From Catenulispora acidiphila DSM 44928 (lineage in GTDB: Bacteria; Actinomycetota; Actinomycetes; Streptomycetales; Catenulisporaceae): DNA of 64,000 nucleotides. The DNA is taken from assembly GCF_000024025.1 (NCBI RefSeq), contig NC_013131.1:1674001-1738000 (forward strand), given 5' to 3'. Numbering within the stretch: the stretch's first letter is position 1; each line of letters opens with the position of its first letter. The notes under the pieces are model-generated. The model had not been told where the DNA came from and made no database searches. It saw only the letters and a program-made list of their open reading frames with translations. The position numbers and the translations under genes were made by a program. Of this stretch, positions 45,760 through 53,830 are shown piece after piece.

Positions 45760-46578
45760 ATGCGCATCGACATCGTCACCATCTTCCCCGAGTACCTGGC
45801 GCCGCTGGACGTCTCGCTGATCGGCAAGGCGGCGGCCGCCGGGATCCTCGACGTGCGCGTGCACGAGCTGCGCACCTGGACCCACGACCGGCACAACACC
45901 GTGGACGACTCGCCGTGCGGCGGCGGGCCGGGCATGGTGATGAAGCCCGAGCCGTGGTCGGAGGCGCTGACCCAGATCGTGCCGCCGGGGACGGAGGACG
46001 GAGCGCGGCTGATCGTGCCGACGCCCTCCGGCCGCCCCTTCACGCAGCGGATCGCCGAGGACCTCGCGACCGCGTCCCACCTGGTGTTCGCCCCGGCGCG
46101 CTATGAGGGCATCGACCGGCGGTTCATCGAGGCCGCCGCGGAGCGCATGCCTGTGGAAGAGCTCTCCATCGGCGACTACGTGTTGGCCGGCGGCGAGGTC
46201 GCGGTGCTGGTGATGGTCGAGGCGGTGGGCCGACTGCTGCCCGGCGTGTTGGGCAATGCCGAATCCGCTAAGGACGACTCCTTCGGGCACTCCTCTGACG
46301 GCGGTATGGCAGGACTCCTAGAGGGTCCCGTATATACGAAGCCCGCCAGTTGGGACGGCCGTGAGGTTCCGCCTGTGCTGCTGTCCGGAAACCACGCAGT
46401 GATCGCACGCTGGCGCCGGGATCAAGCGTTGCGGCGTACGTCGGAAATGCGCCCGGACCTGATCGCGGCCCTGGACTCGGCGGCGCTGGACAAGAAGGAC
46501 CGCGCGCAGTTGGCGGCTTTGGGCTGGTCGCAGACACCGGACGGATTTCGTTTCGACCCCGACGCTGTGTCAGACTAG
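45760..46578 (+). CDS. trmD: tRNA (guanine-N1)-methyltransferase
   Basis: 272 residues. It methylates G37 of tRNAs read by CNN codons, using SAM. The knot motifs DDSPCGGGPGMVMKPEP, FAPARYEGIDRRFIE, IGDYVLAGGEVAVLVMVE and YTKPASWDGREVPPVLLSGN are all present, with normal length. The order rimM-trmD-rplS is conserved. Confidence 0.97.
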   Translation: MRIDIVTIFPEYLAPLDVSLIGKAAAAGILDVRVHELRTWTHDRHNTVDDSPCGGGPGMVMKPEPWSEALTQIVPPGTEDGARLIVPTPSGRPFTQRIAEDLATASHLVFAPARYEGIDRRFIEAAAERMPVEELSIGDYVLAGGEVAVLVMVEAVGRLLPGVLGNAESAKDDSFGHSSDGGMAGLLEGPVYTKPASWDGREVPPVLLSGNHAVIARWRRDQALRRTSEMRPDLIAALDSAALDKKDRAQLAALGWSQTPDGFRFDPDAVSD

Positions 46579-46738
46579 GCCGGTATTGCTTGAGCAGGTG
46601 CCTGCCCTTCCATAAGCACCGCTACCTGCCCGCCGGACGCGCCCTGCCACAGGGGGACCCGCCCACGGCGAATTCAAGCCGGAATCTGGTTTCACCACCT
46701 CAGCCGTGGCCGACCTGTGGCGTCCACGAGGAGAGATC

Positions 46739-47098
46739 ATGGACAAGCTGTCCAATATCGACGAGCTGTCGATGCGCATCGACGTGCCGGCGTTCCGCCC
46801 CGGCGACACCGTCAACGTGCACGTCAAGGTCGTCGAGGGCAACCGCTCCCGTATCCAGCAGTTCAAGGGCGTCGTCATCCGCCGCCAGGGCTCCGGGGTG
46901 CGCGAGACCTTCACCGTCCGCAAGGTCAGCTTCAGCGTCGGCGTGGAGCGCACCTTCCCGCTGCACACCCCGATCATCGAGAAGATCGAGGTCGTCACCC
47001 GCGGCGACGTCCGCCGGGCGAAGCTGTACTACCTGCGCGACCTGCGCGGCAAGAAGGCGAAGATCAAGGAGAAGCGCGAGGCGGTCGCGGGCCACTGA
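46739..47098 (+). CDS. rplS: 50S ribosomal protein L19
   Basis: 119 residues from the ATG at 46739 with GAGGAGAG just before. [20 protein letters not shown], then [20 protein letters not shown] and [15 protein letters not shown] identify L19. An open frame back to 46706 adds twelve residues that lack support. 160 bp separate it from trmD; a perfect 21-bp hairpin follows. Confidence 0.97.
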   Translation: MDKLSNIDELSMRIDVPAFRPGDTVNVHVKVVEGNRSRIQQFKGVVIRRQGSGVRETFTVRKVSFSVGVERTFPLHTPIIEKIEVVTRGDVRRAKLYYLRDLRGKKAKIKEKREAVAGH

Positions 47099-47123
47099 GC
47101 CCCGTCTTCCCGCACGCTCTTCC

Positions 47124-47170
47124 ACGGCTCCGGGCCACGTCCTCAGTGCGAGGACGTGGCCCGGAGCCGT
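47124..47170 (+). terminator. Strong terminator after rplS
   Basis: A perfect 21-bp inverted repeat (47124-47144 with 47150-47170) with the loop AGTGC, beginning ACGGCTCCGG and ending CCGGAGCCGT followed by TT. One of the strongest stems in the window. Confidence 0.88.
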
Positions 47171-47288
47171 TTACACAATCCTCAGGCAAGTCCTATAACT
47201 TGTTCGACTGGGAACGGCTGTTCCTGTCTGTCCAGCAGTACTGACCCGGGTCAAAGGACTCGACGACGAACAGGCTAGGGTGCGGCCG

Positions 47289-48176
47289 GTGGCCAAGGGG
47301 CAAAGGCGCCGGCTGAAACCGGTGAGGTTGTGGAAGGAACTGCCGATCCTTTTCGGGGTCGCGCTGTTGCTCGCCCTGGTGATCAAGACCTTCTTCGTCC
47401 AGGCCTACTTCATCCCGTCGGAGTCCATGCAGCACACCATCGAACCCGGAGACCGGGTCCTGGTGAACAAGCTGACCCCGTGGTTCGGCTGGACCCCGCA
47501 GCGCGGCCAGATCGTGGTCTTCAAGGACCCCGGCGGCTGGCTGGACCCCTCGGAGATCAAGAAGGACAACGCCGTGGTCGGCGGGGTCAAGAAGGTGTTC
47601 TCCTGGGTCGGCCTGCTCCCCGAGGGCAACGAGCAGGACCTGATCAAGCGCGTCGTCGGAGTGCCCGGCGACGTCGTGCAGTGCAAGGGCGTCGGGCAGC
47701 CGGTGACCGTCAACGGCATCCCGCTGGACGAGCACTCCTATCTCTTCCGCGGTCCCGACGGACAGCTGGACGACCCCTCGCAGACCCCCTTCGGTCCGAT
47801 CACCGTCAAGCCGCACACGGTGTTCGTACTCGGAGACCACCGGAGCGACTCCGGGGACTCGCGGGTGCACCTGCAGGAGACCTCTCAAGGGCTGGTCCCC
47901 TATTCGGACATGCAGGGTCATGCTTTCGTGCGGATATGGCCGCTGACACGTATCAGCGGACTGGGTACACCTTCTACGTTCTCCTTAAAGAACTCTGCGC
48001 AGGCAGTCCAAGGTGCGGCCGGTGTGCCGACCCTGCTGTGGGGGTTCACGCTCGCGGTGCCGCTGAGGGCCCGGCAGATGCGGCGGCGCCGGCGCGGCGG
48101 CGCTGTCCTTCCGGACCCCGCGGGCGTAACCAATCGGCTACGCGGGCGGTTGGGTACGGAGCGGCCGCTTGGCTGA
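47289..48176 (+). CDS. lepB: Signal peptidase I (first paralogue)
   Basis: 295 residues from the GTG at 47289, with AGGG eight bases before; a GTG at 47280 is the alternative. One N-terminal membrane helix (ILFGVALLLALVIKTFFVQA) leads to the catalytic Ser46 in FIPSESMQHTI. The general-base lysine is in LIKRVVGVPGDVV, and the VFVLGDHRSDSGDSR box is present. A second hydrophobic segment near the C-terminus and an Arg-rich end suggest two membrane passes. It removes Sec and Tat signal peptides. A second lepB follows by 33 bp; streptomycetes have four in this place. Confidence 0.92.
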   Translation: MAKGQRRRLKPVRLWKELPILFGVALLLALVIKTFFVQAYFIPSESMQHTIEPGDRVLVNKLTPWFGWTPQRGQIVVFKDPGGWLDPSEIKKDNAVVGGVKKVFSWVGLLPEGNEQDLIKRVVGVPGDVVQCKGVGQPVTVNGIPLDEHSYLFRGPDGQLDDPSQTPFGPITVKPHTVFVLGDHRSDSGDSRVHLQETSQGLVPYSDMQGHAFVRIWPLTRISGLGTPSTFSLKNSAQAVQGAAGVPTLLWGFTLAVPLRARQMRRRRRGGAVLPDPAGVTNRLRGRLGTERPLG

Positions 48177-48209
48177 ACCGGACTTTCGAGGGACTGCGAA
48201 GGGAACGAC

Positions 48210-49619
48210 ATGGACCAGGCGGCAGCGAAGCGGAGCGGGCCTGGCGGGTCAGCGGAAGGGCAGACTGTGACAGTGGACGAGAGCTCCGAGACCGCCGACA
48301 ACCCGGTCGGCGGCGGTGAGGCCGGGATCCCGCGCCCGGACCACGCGGCGCACGACCAGGGAGCCGGCTACGCGCCGTCCTCCGGGTACGCGCCGTCGTC
48401 GGGGTACGACCAGTCCGGGTACGACCAGGCGGGTGCGGCCGGCGGCTACGGCGGCCAGGGCAGCCAGGGCGGGTACACCGAGCAAGGCGGCTACGCCGGG
48501 CAGGGCGGTGGCTACGTCGACCAAGGCGGCTACGGCGACTACGCCGGGTACGGCGGCCCTGGTGGGCAAGGCCAGTCCGGCGGTCCCGGTGGCCAGGGCG
48601 GCCCTGGTGGTTACGGCGGTTCCGGTGGCCCGGGTGGTCCCGGCGGCCCGACCGGCTCGTCCGGTCCGGGTGGTCCCGGCGGCTTCGGCGGCCCTGAGGA
48701 CCCCGACTCCTACGGCGGCTCCGAGGGCGTCTCGCCGTCCCCCGAGGACGAGGAGCCCGCTCGCGAGCCCGCAGCGCCGGCCGGACCCCGTACGTGGTGG
48801 CAGTGGGTCCTGCTGCCGTTCGCGGTGGTGTGGCGCTTCGCGTTCCCGAAGAAGCCGCGGCCGTTCATCGTCGAGCTGCCGTTCCTGCTCGCGATCGCCC
48901 TGGTGCTGGCCTTCATCATCAAGACCTTCCTGGTCCAGGCCTTCGTCATCCCCTCCGGCTCGATGCAGAACACGCTCGAGATCAACGACCGCGTGCTGGT
49001 GAACCGGTTCTCCAATTGGATGGGCCACGAGCCCAACCGCGGCGACATCGTGGTCTTCCAGGACCCGGGCGGCTGGCTCGACAGCGAGCCGGTGAAGCCC
49101 AAGAACGTGTTCAGCAAGGCCCTGACCGCGGTCGGTCTGCTGCCGGAGGACAACGGCGACCTGATCAAGCGGGTCATCGGCGTCGGCGGCGACGACATCA
49201 AGTGCGCCGGCAACGGCGCGCCGGTGACCGTCAACGGCGTCCCGCTGCAGGAGTCGGGGTACCTGTACCCGGGCAACCTGCCCTCGATGGAGCCCTTCGA
49301 GGTGCACGTTCCCCAGGGCAAGATCTGGGTCATGGGCGACCACCGCGAGGTGTCCGTGGACTCCCGCGCGCACATCAACGGCCCGACCGGCGGCTTCGTC
49401 CCGCTGGGCAACGTGGTCGGCATCGCGGTGCTGAAGGTCTGGCCGCCGTCGCACTTCGGCACGCTGGCGGTGCCCTCGACGTTCAAGAAGAGCTTCCAGG
49501 CGCTGTCCTCGCCGAGCGCGGTGCCGGTGACGGCGTTCACCATGGCGCTGCCGATCACGGTGGTGCGCAGGCGTCGGAAACTGCGCAAGCTCGCTGTGGC
49601 CAGCCACCCGAGGATGTAG
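48210..49619 (+). CDS. lepB: Signal peptidase I (second paralogue) with Gly/Tyr/Gln-rich N-terminal domain
   Basis: 469 residues, about 200 more than its neighbour. Residues 30-180 are a low-complexity domain of GYxxQGGY and GGPGG repeats. The enzyme follows: a membrane helix (PFLLAIALVLAFIIKTFLVQ), the catalytic Ser in VIPSGSMQNTL, the Lys in LIKRVIGVGGDDI and IWVMGDHREVSVDSR, with a C-terminal hydrophobic stretch. The extension should be cytoplasmic. Its ATG at 48210 follows AGGGAA. The two paralogues are presumably co-transcribed. Confidence 0.92.
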   Translation: MDQAAAKRSGPGGSAEGQTVTVDESSETADNPVGGGEAGIPRPDHAAHDQGAGYAPSSGYAPSSGYDQSGYDQAGAAGGYGGQGSQGGYTEQGGYAGQGGGYVDQGGYGDYAGYGGPGGQGQSGGPGGQGGPGGYGGSGGPGGPGGPTGSSGPGGPGGFGGPEDPDSYGGSEGVSPSPEDEEPAREPAAPAGPRTWWQWVLLPFAVVWRFAFPKKPRPFIVELPFLLAIALVLAFIIKTFLVQAFVIPSGSMQNTLEINDRVLVNRFSNWMGHEPNRGDIVVFQDPGGWLDSEPVKPKNVFSKALTAVGLLPEDNGDLIKRVIGVGGDDIKCAGNGAPVTVNGVPLQESGYLYPGNLPSMEPFEVHVPQGKIWVMGDHREVSVDSRAHINGPTGGFVPLGNVVGIAVLKVWPPSHFGTLAVPSTFKKSFQALSSPSAVPVTAFTMALPITVVRRRRKLRKLAVASHPRM

Positions 49620-49752
49620 ACGTTTATCAGCTACTAGAGGTGTAGTTCTACTACCTTTGTAGTGATTTGACCGAGTGACCTAGGGCGGTCGCGGCAGGGA
49701 CTTCCAGCTGCGGCCGCCATTGTCGTCCCCGGCGCGTTGTACGTTATAGACG

Positions 49753-50427
49753 ATGACCACCACGCCCACTCTCACGCTGCCGCGCGGCGTAGCCATCCGC
49801 TCCGACGCGGGGATCTACGGCTACGAGCGTGCTCTGGCCCGTGCCGGGTTCGCTCAGGTCGCCGGCACGGACGAGGCCGGTCGGGGTGCCTGTGCCGGTC
49901 CCCTGGTGGCGGCGGCTGTGATCCTGCGCCCCGGCGCCTCGGGCCGCATCCCCGGCCTGTCCGACTCCAAGCTGCTCACCGAGAGGGCCCGCGACCGGGT
50001 CCGCGTGGAGATCGAGAAGCGCGCGCTGTCCTATGCGTGGGTCGCCATACCCGCTCCCGAGGTGGACAGCCGGGGTCTCCACCAGGCGAATATCGAGGCA
50101 TTGCGCCGCTCTGTGGCCCGTCTCGACGTCGCCCCCGACTATGTCCTCTCGGACGGGTTCCGCGTCGACGGCCTTCCCTGCCCTAGCCTGGCCATGTGGA
50201 AGGGGGACCAGGTCGCCGCGTGCGTGGCCGCCGCCTCGGTGCTGGCCAAGACCGTGCGGGACGCCATGATGACCGAGTTGGCCCAGCGCCACCCGGCCTA
50301 CGGCTTCGAAATCCACAAGGGCTACTCCACCCCCGCCCACCAGGCCGCGTTGACCGAGCACGGGCCATGTCCGGAGCACCGGTTCACATATGCCAACGTG
50401 GCGAACGTTTCCCCGCGTTGTGGGTGA
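49753..50427 (+). CDS. rnhB: Ribonuclease HII
   Basis: 224 residues. It cuts the RNA strand of RNA-DNA hybrids and single ribonucleotides in DNA. The catalytic Asp-Glu pair is in VAGTDEAGRGACAGPL; the LSDSKLL motif and the Asp in YVLSDGFRVDG follow, and ASVLAKTVRDAMM and YGFEIHKGYSTPAH complete the pattern. An open frame on the other strand covers the same segment but is a shadow. Confidence 0.96.
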   Translation: MTTTPTLTLPRGVAIRSDAGIYGYERALARAGFAQVAGTDEAGRGACAGPLVAAAVILRPGASGRIPGLSDSKLLTERARDRVRVEIEKRALSYAWVAIPAPEVDSRGLHQANIEALRRSVARLDVAPDYVLSDGFRVDGLPCPSLAMWKGDQVAACVAAASVLAKTVRDAMMTELAQRHPAYGFEIHKGYSTPAHQAALTEHGPCPEHRFTYANVANVSPRCG

Positions 50428-50467
50428 CAATGACTGTGATTGAAGACCGACCAAGGGGAGCGTGGGC

Positions 50468-50776
50468 ATGAGCGCTGAGGACCTCGAGAAGTACGAGACC
50501 GAGATGGAGCTTCAGCTCTATCGCGAGTACCGCGACGTGGTCGGCCTGTTCAAGTACGTGGTCGAGACCGAACGCCGCTTCTACCTGACCAACCAGGTGG
50601 ACCTCGCGGTCCGCTCGGCCGACGGCGAGGTGTACTTCGAGGTGACCATGGCCGACGCCTGGGTGTGGGACATGTACCGCCCGGCACGGTTCGTGAAGAA
50701 CGTGAAGGTGGTCACCTTCAAGGACGTGAACGTCGAAGAACTGGCCAAGAGCGACCTGGAAGTCCCCACGGACTGA
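50468..50776 (+). CDS. DUF2469 protein
   Basis: 102 residues from the ATG at 50468, with AAGGGGAG seven bases upstream; GTG at 50462 is too close. MSAEDLEKYETEMELQLYRE, then YRDVVGLFKYVVETERRFYL is the DUF2469 signature, a highly conserved actinobacterial protein always near rnhB and yraN. Its function is unknown. Confidence 0.94.
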   Translation: MSAEDLEKYETEMELQLYREYRDVVGLFKYVVETERRFYLTNQVDLAVRSADGEVYFEVTMADAWVWDMYRPARFVKNVKVVTFKDVNVEELAKSDLEVPTD

Positions 50777-50820
50777 TCGGGCCGCACTTCTCGCACCACT
50801 CATTGAATAAGCAACAAAAA

Positions 50821-50862
50821 CGCCCGTCACGCGTGCCCACTAAGCCACACGAGTGACGGGCG
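50821..50862 (+). terminator. Hairpin after DUF2469
   Basis: CGCCCGTCAC (50821-50830) pairs perfectly with GTGACGGGCG (50853-50862) around 22 bases, after an A-rich stretch. It separates the rnhB-DUF2469 pair from yraN. Confidence 0.65.
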
Positions 50863-50986
50863 CTCGCATTCCCCCCGACTTATCCACAGCCCCCGAACCC
50901 CACCTCGCGCACCGCCCCCGCCACCGGCGACCCTCGATCACAAGCGCCCCACCGAGGGCGACCCACCGATCGGGAGGAGCGCAGCC

Positions 50987-51460
50987 GTGGCCGGAACCAC
51001 CCCATTCCTCGAGGTCGAGCACCACCCGACGGACTTCCCGTCCCAGGCCGACCACAGCACCCTGTCCCCAGGCCAACTAGGCCGCGAAGGCGAAGACCTG
51101 GCCGCCGCCTACCTCACCGCCTGCGGCTACCACGTCCTGGACCGCAACTGGCGCTGGCGAGGCCCCGACGTCCGCGGCGAACTCGACATCATCGCCCTAG
51201 CCTCCGACCTCCTGGTGACCATCGAAGTCAAAACCCGCCGAGCCGCCACCGGCGCCCGCCCCTTCGACGCCATCACCGAAGCCAAAAGAGCCCGCCTCTG
51301 GAAACTCACCAACCGCTGGCTAGCCGAACACCGCCTCGACCCCGCCGTCCGCCACCACCTCCCCCGAGGCATCCGAGGCATCCGCCTAGACGTCATCGGC
51401 CTCATCTACCCCACCGACGGCCACACCGAGCCCACCATCGACCACCTCCAGGCGGTGTGA
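50987..51460 (+). CDS. YraN/UPF0102 family nuclease-like protein
   Basis: 157 residues from a GTG at 50987 with GGGAGGAG upstream. The domain begins at LGREGEDLAAAYLTACGYHV; the metal-binding Asp and Glu-x-Lys are in GELDIIALASDLLVTIEVKT. This family resembles Holliday-junction resolvases. It is followed immediately by a repeat-rich frame and then comM and dprA, the order seen in streptomycetes minus the repeat frame. Confidence 0.92.
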   Translation: MAGTTPFLEVEHHPTDFPSQADHSTLSPGQLGREGEDLAAAYLTACGYHVLDRNWRWRGPDVRGELDIIALASDLLVTIEVKTRRAATGARPFDAITEAKRARLWKLTNRWLAEHRLDPAVRHHLPRGIRGIRLDVIGLIYPTDGHTEPTIDHLQAV

Positions 51461-51461
51461 C

Positions 51462-52250
51462 ATGCACCCCACCGGCATCGCCGCCCCGCCATCCGCCGTG
51501 CGCGGCACCGAGGTCCCTGACCATGCTCAGGCGCCGGCCACCCGAGCTATCGCCCCTGCTCCGGCATCCGCCATGCGCGCCGCCGAGGTCTCCGGCCGCA
51601 CTCAGGAGCCAGCCACCCGAGCCATCGCCGCTACACCGGCATCCGCCATGCGCCGCGCCGAAGTCACCGACCATGCTCCGCCGCTGGCCACTCGAGCCAT
51701 CGCCCCTGCCCTGCCGCCCGCCGTGCGCGCCGCCGAGGTCTCCGACCATGCTCCGGTGCCCGCCACCCGAGCCATCGCCCCCGCTCTGCCATCCGCCGTG
51801 CGCGGCGCTGAGGTCTCGGGCCATGCTCCGGCGCCAGCCGCCCGAGCCACCGTCCTTGCTCCGGCATCCGCAGCGCTCGGCGCCGAGGTCTCCGACCGTG
51901 CGCCGGCCACCGGAGTCGTGGTCTCTGCTCCGTCATCGGCAGTTTGCCGCGCTGAGCAAGTGCGTGCCGCTCGAGCTTTCATCGCGAGCACTGCCGCGCG
52001 GCGGACCGTCACCTCCGACCGCCAGCCTGTCGCCCGCGCCATGGTTTCGGCGCCGAGCGCTGCCGCCTGTCGCGCCGACGACTCCGATCAGCAACAAGTC
52101 GCCCGGGCTTTCGTCTCCGCAGCAATCCGGCTCGCGCCGGTCCTGCCGCTGCCCTCGGAGCGGGACAGATCTTCCGTCTACATCGGCCGCCACCGTCGCA
52201 GCGTTACCGGCGCTCCCTGCCCCACCTCCCGTCAGGCGGCCCGGTCATGA
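51462..52250 (+). CDS. Repeat-rich putative protein between yraN and comM
   Basis: 262 codons. It starts one base after the yraN stop and overlaps the comM start by four bases (ATGA), so it is in the operon and could be translated. About five imperfect 25-residue repeats of the form AEVSDHAPxPATRAIAPALP occupy residues 15-140; the rest is Ala/Arg-rich without recognisable domains. A second frame (from 51457) is also open through the region. I do not recognise the sequence. It may be a real small-domain protein or a repeat-expanded spacer. Confidence 0.5.
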   Translation: MHPTGIAAPPSAVRGTEVPDHAQAPATRAIAPAPASAMRAAEVSGRTQEPATRAIAATPASAMRRAEVTDHAPPLATRAIAPALPPAVRAAEVSDHAPVPATRAIAPALPSAVRGAEVSGHAPAPAARATVLAPASAALGAEVSDRAPATGVVVSAPSSAVCRAEQVRAARAFIASTAARRTVTSDRQPVARAMVSAPSAAACRADDSDQQQVARAFVSAAIRLAPVLPLPSERDRSSVYIGRHRRSVTGAPCPTSRQAARS

Positions 52251-53800
52251 GCGTCGCTCGCACGCATGCCGTCTCCCTCAATGGCACGCAAGGTGTCGTC
52301 GTCGAGGTCGAAGTCAACGTCACTCGTGGCGCCACCCGGACCCAGATCCTCGGGCTGCGCGACACCGTCCTGTCCGAATGCCGCGATCGGGCCCGCGCCG
52401 CCGCCTACAACTCCGGCCACCGCTGGCCCGAGGGCAACGTGATGGTCGGCCTCTCCCCGGCCTGGGTCCGCAAGGAGGGCTCAGCCTTCGATCTCGCGGT
52501 GGCCGCCGCAGCCCTCGCCGCCGAAGGCGCCGTCAGCCAACTGTCGCTACAAGGCGCCATGTTCCTCGCCGAGCTTTGCCTCGATGGTCGCCTGCGTCCG
52601 GTCCGCGGCGTCCTCCCCGCCGCGCTCGCCGCCCGCGATCACGGTCTGACCAGCGTCTTCGTCGCGGAACCCAATGCCCTGGAGGCTTCCCAGATATCCG
52701 GCCTCGAAGTCCATGGCATGCGCTCCCTGGCGCAGGTCGTCGCCTATCTGCAGGGCACGGAGATCCCAGACGCCGAACCCCTCCCGCTCGACACCGCACC
52801 GCGCACCGGTCCGCTCCGCCCGGTTCGCCCGATGCCCGACATGGCCGACGTTCTGGGCCAGTACGACGCGCGCCGTGCCCTCGAAGTCGCCGCGGCCGGC
52901 GGCCACCACCTGCTCCTGGCCGGTGCTCCCGGAGCCGGCAAGACCCTGCTCGCCGAGCGCCTGCCCTCGATCCTGCCCCCGCTGGCCGAGACCGAGGCGC
53001 TGGAGGTCTCCTCGCTCCACTCGATTTCCGGCACGCTGCCCTGGGACAAACCCCTGATCACCGACCCGCCGTACCAGAGCGTCCACCACACCTGCACCGT
53101 CGCCGGCATGGTCGGCGGCGGCACGGGCCGCATCCTCCCCGGCGCCATCAGCCGAGCCCACTGCGGCGTCCTGTTCGCCGACGAGATCGCCGAGATGCAG
53201 CGCGCCGTCTTGGAAGCCCTGCGCGAACCCCTCGAGGCCGGTGAGATCGTTATTGCCCGCGCCTCCGGCACCGTGGTCTTCCCCGCCAGGTTCCTGCTGG
53301 TCGCAGCCATGAACCCCTGCCCCTGCGGCCGCGCCGGAACTGCGGGCGGCCTGTGCACCTGCACCCCTGACGCGCGCCGCCGCTACACCCAGAAGCTCTC
53401 GGGTCCCTTCCTGGACCGCATCGACCTCCGCCTGTCCATCCACCCCGTCGGCCGCGCTGAACTCTTCGGCGCGCTCCCCGGCGAATCCAGCGCCGACGTC
53501 CGCGACCGCGTCCTCGAAGCCCGAGACCGAGCCACCCACCGCTACGCGGGCCGCCCCTGGACCACCAACGCCCAGATTCCCGGCAGCGCTCTCCGCGCCG
53601 AATTCGCCCCCGCCCCCGCCAGCCTCACCGACATCGACTCCCGCTACCAAGCAGGAACCCTCACCGCCCGCGGCTACGACCGCCTCCTTCGCGTCGCCTG
53701 GACCCTCGCCGACCTCACCGGCCGCCCCCGCCCCGGGCCCGACGAAGTCGCCACCGCCCTCTCCTTCCGCCAAGGCCTCCCCGGCCAACTCGCCACCTGA
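52247..53800 (+). CDS. comM: YifB/ComM family Mg-chelatase-like AAA ATPase
   Basis: 517 residues. ComM is a hexameric helicase that promotes branch migration in natural transformation. It has a Lon-like N-terminal domain (NVTRGATRTQILGLRDTVLS), the Walker A GAPGAGKTLLAERLPSI, the Walker B region GVLFADEIAEMQRAVLEALR and the zinc-like NPCPCGRAGTAGGLCTC. The C-terminal helical part (YDRLLRVAWTLADLTGRP) is complete. dprA follows after 30 bp, so this is a DNA-uptake-type pair. Confidence 0.94.
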   Translation: MSVARTHAVSLNGTQGVVVEVEVNVTRGATRTQILGLRDTVLSECRDRARAAAYNSGHRWPEGNVMVGLSPAWVRKEGSAFDLAVAAAALAAEGAVSQLSLQGAMFLAELCLDGRLRPVRGVLPAALAARDHGLTSVFVAEPNALEASQISGLEVHGMRSLAQVVAYLQGTEIPDAEPLPLDTAPRTGPLRPVRPMPDMADVLGQYDARRALEVAAAGGHHLLLAGAPGAGKTLLAERLPSILPPLAETEALEVSSLHSISGTLPWDKPLITDPPYQSVHHTCTVAGMVGGGTGRILPGAISRAHCGVLFADEIAEMQRAVLEALREPLEAGEIVIARASGTVVFPARFLLVAAMNPCPCGRAGTAGGLCTCTPDARRRYTQKLSGPFLDRIDLRLSIHPVGRAELFGALPGESSADVRDRVLEARDRATHRYAGRPWTTNAQIPGSALRAEFAPAPASLTDIDSRYQAGTLTARGYDRLLRVAWTLADLTGRPRPGPDEVATALSFRQGLPGQLAT

Positions 53801-53830
53801 CCCACCAACCCCGACACCCAGGAGCCCACC

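Noticed and set aside
51457-53244. 595-codon frame overlapping the repeat ORF and comM
   Set aside because: It runs out of frame through the whole N-terminal half of comM, which has full family motifs.
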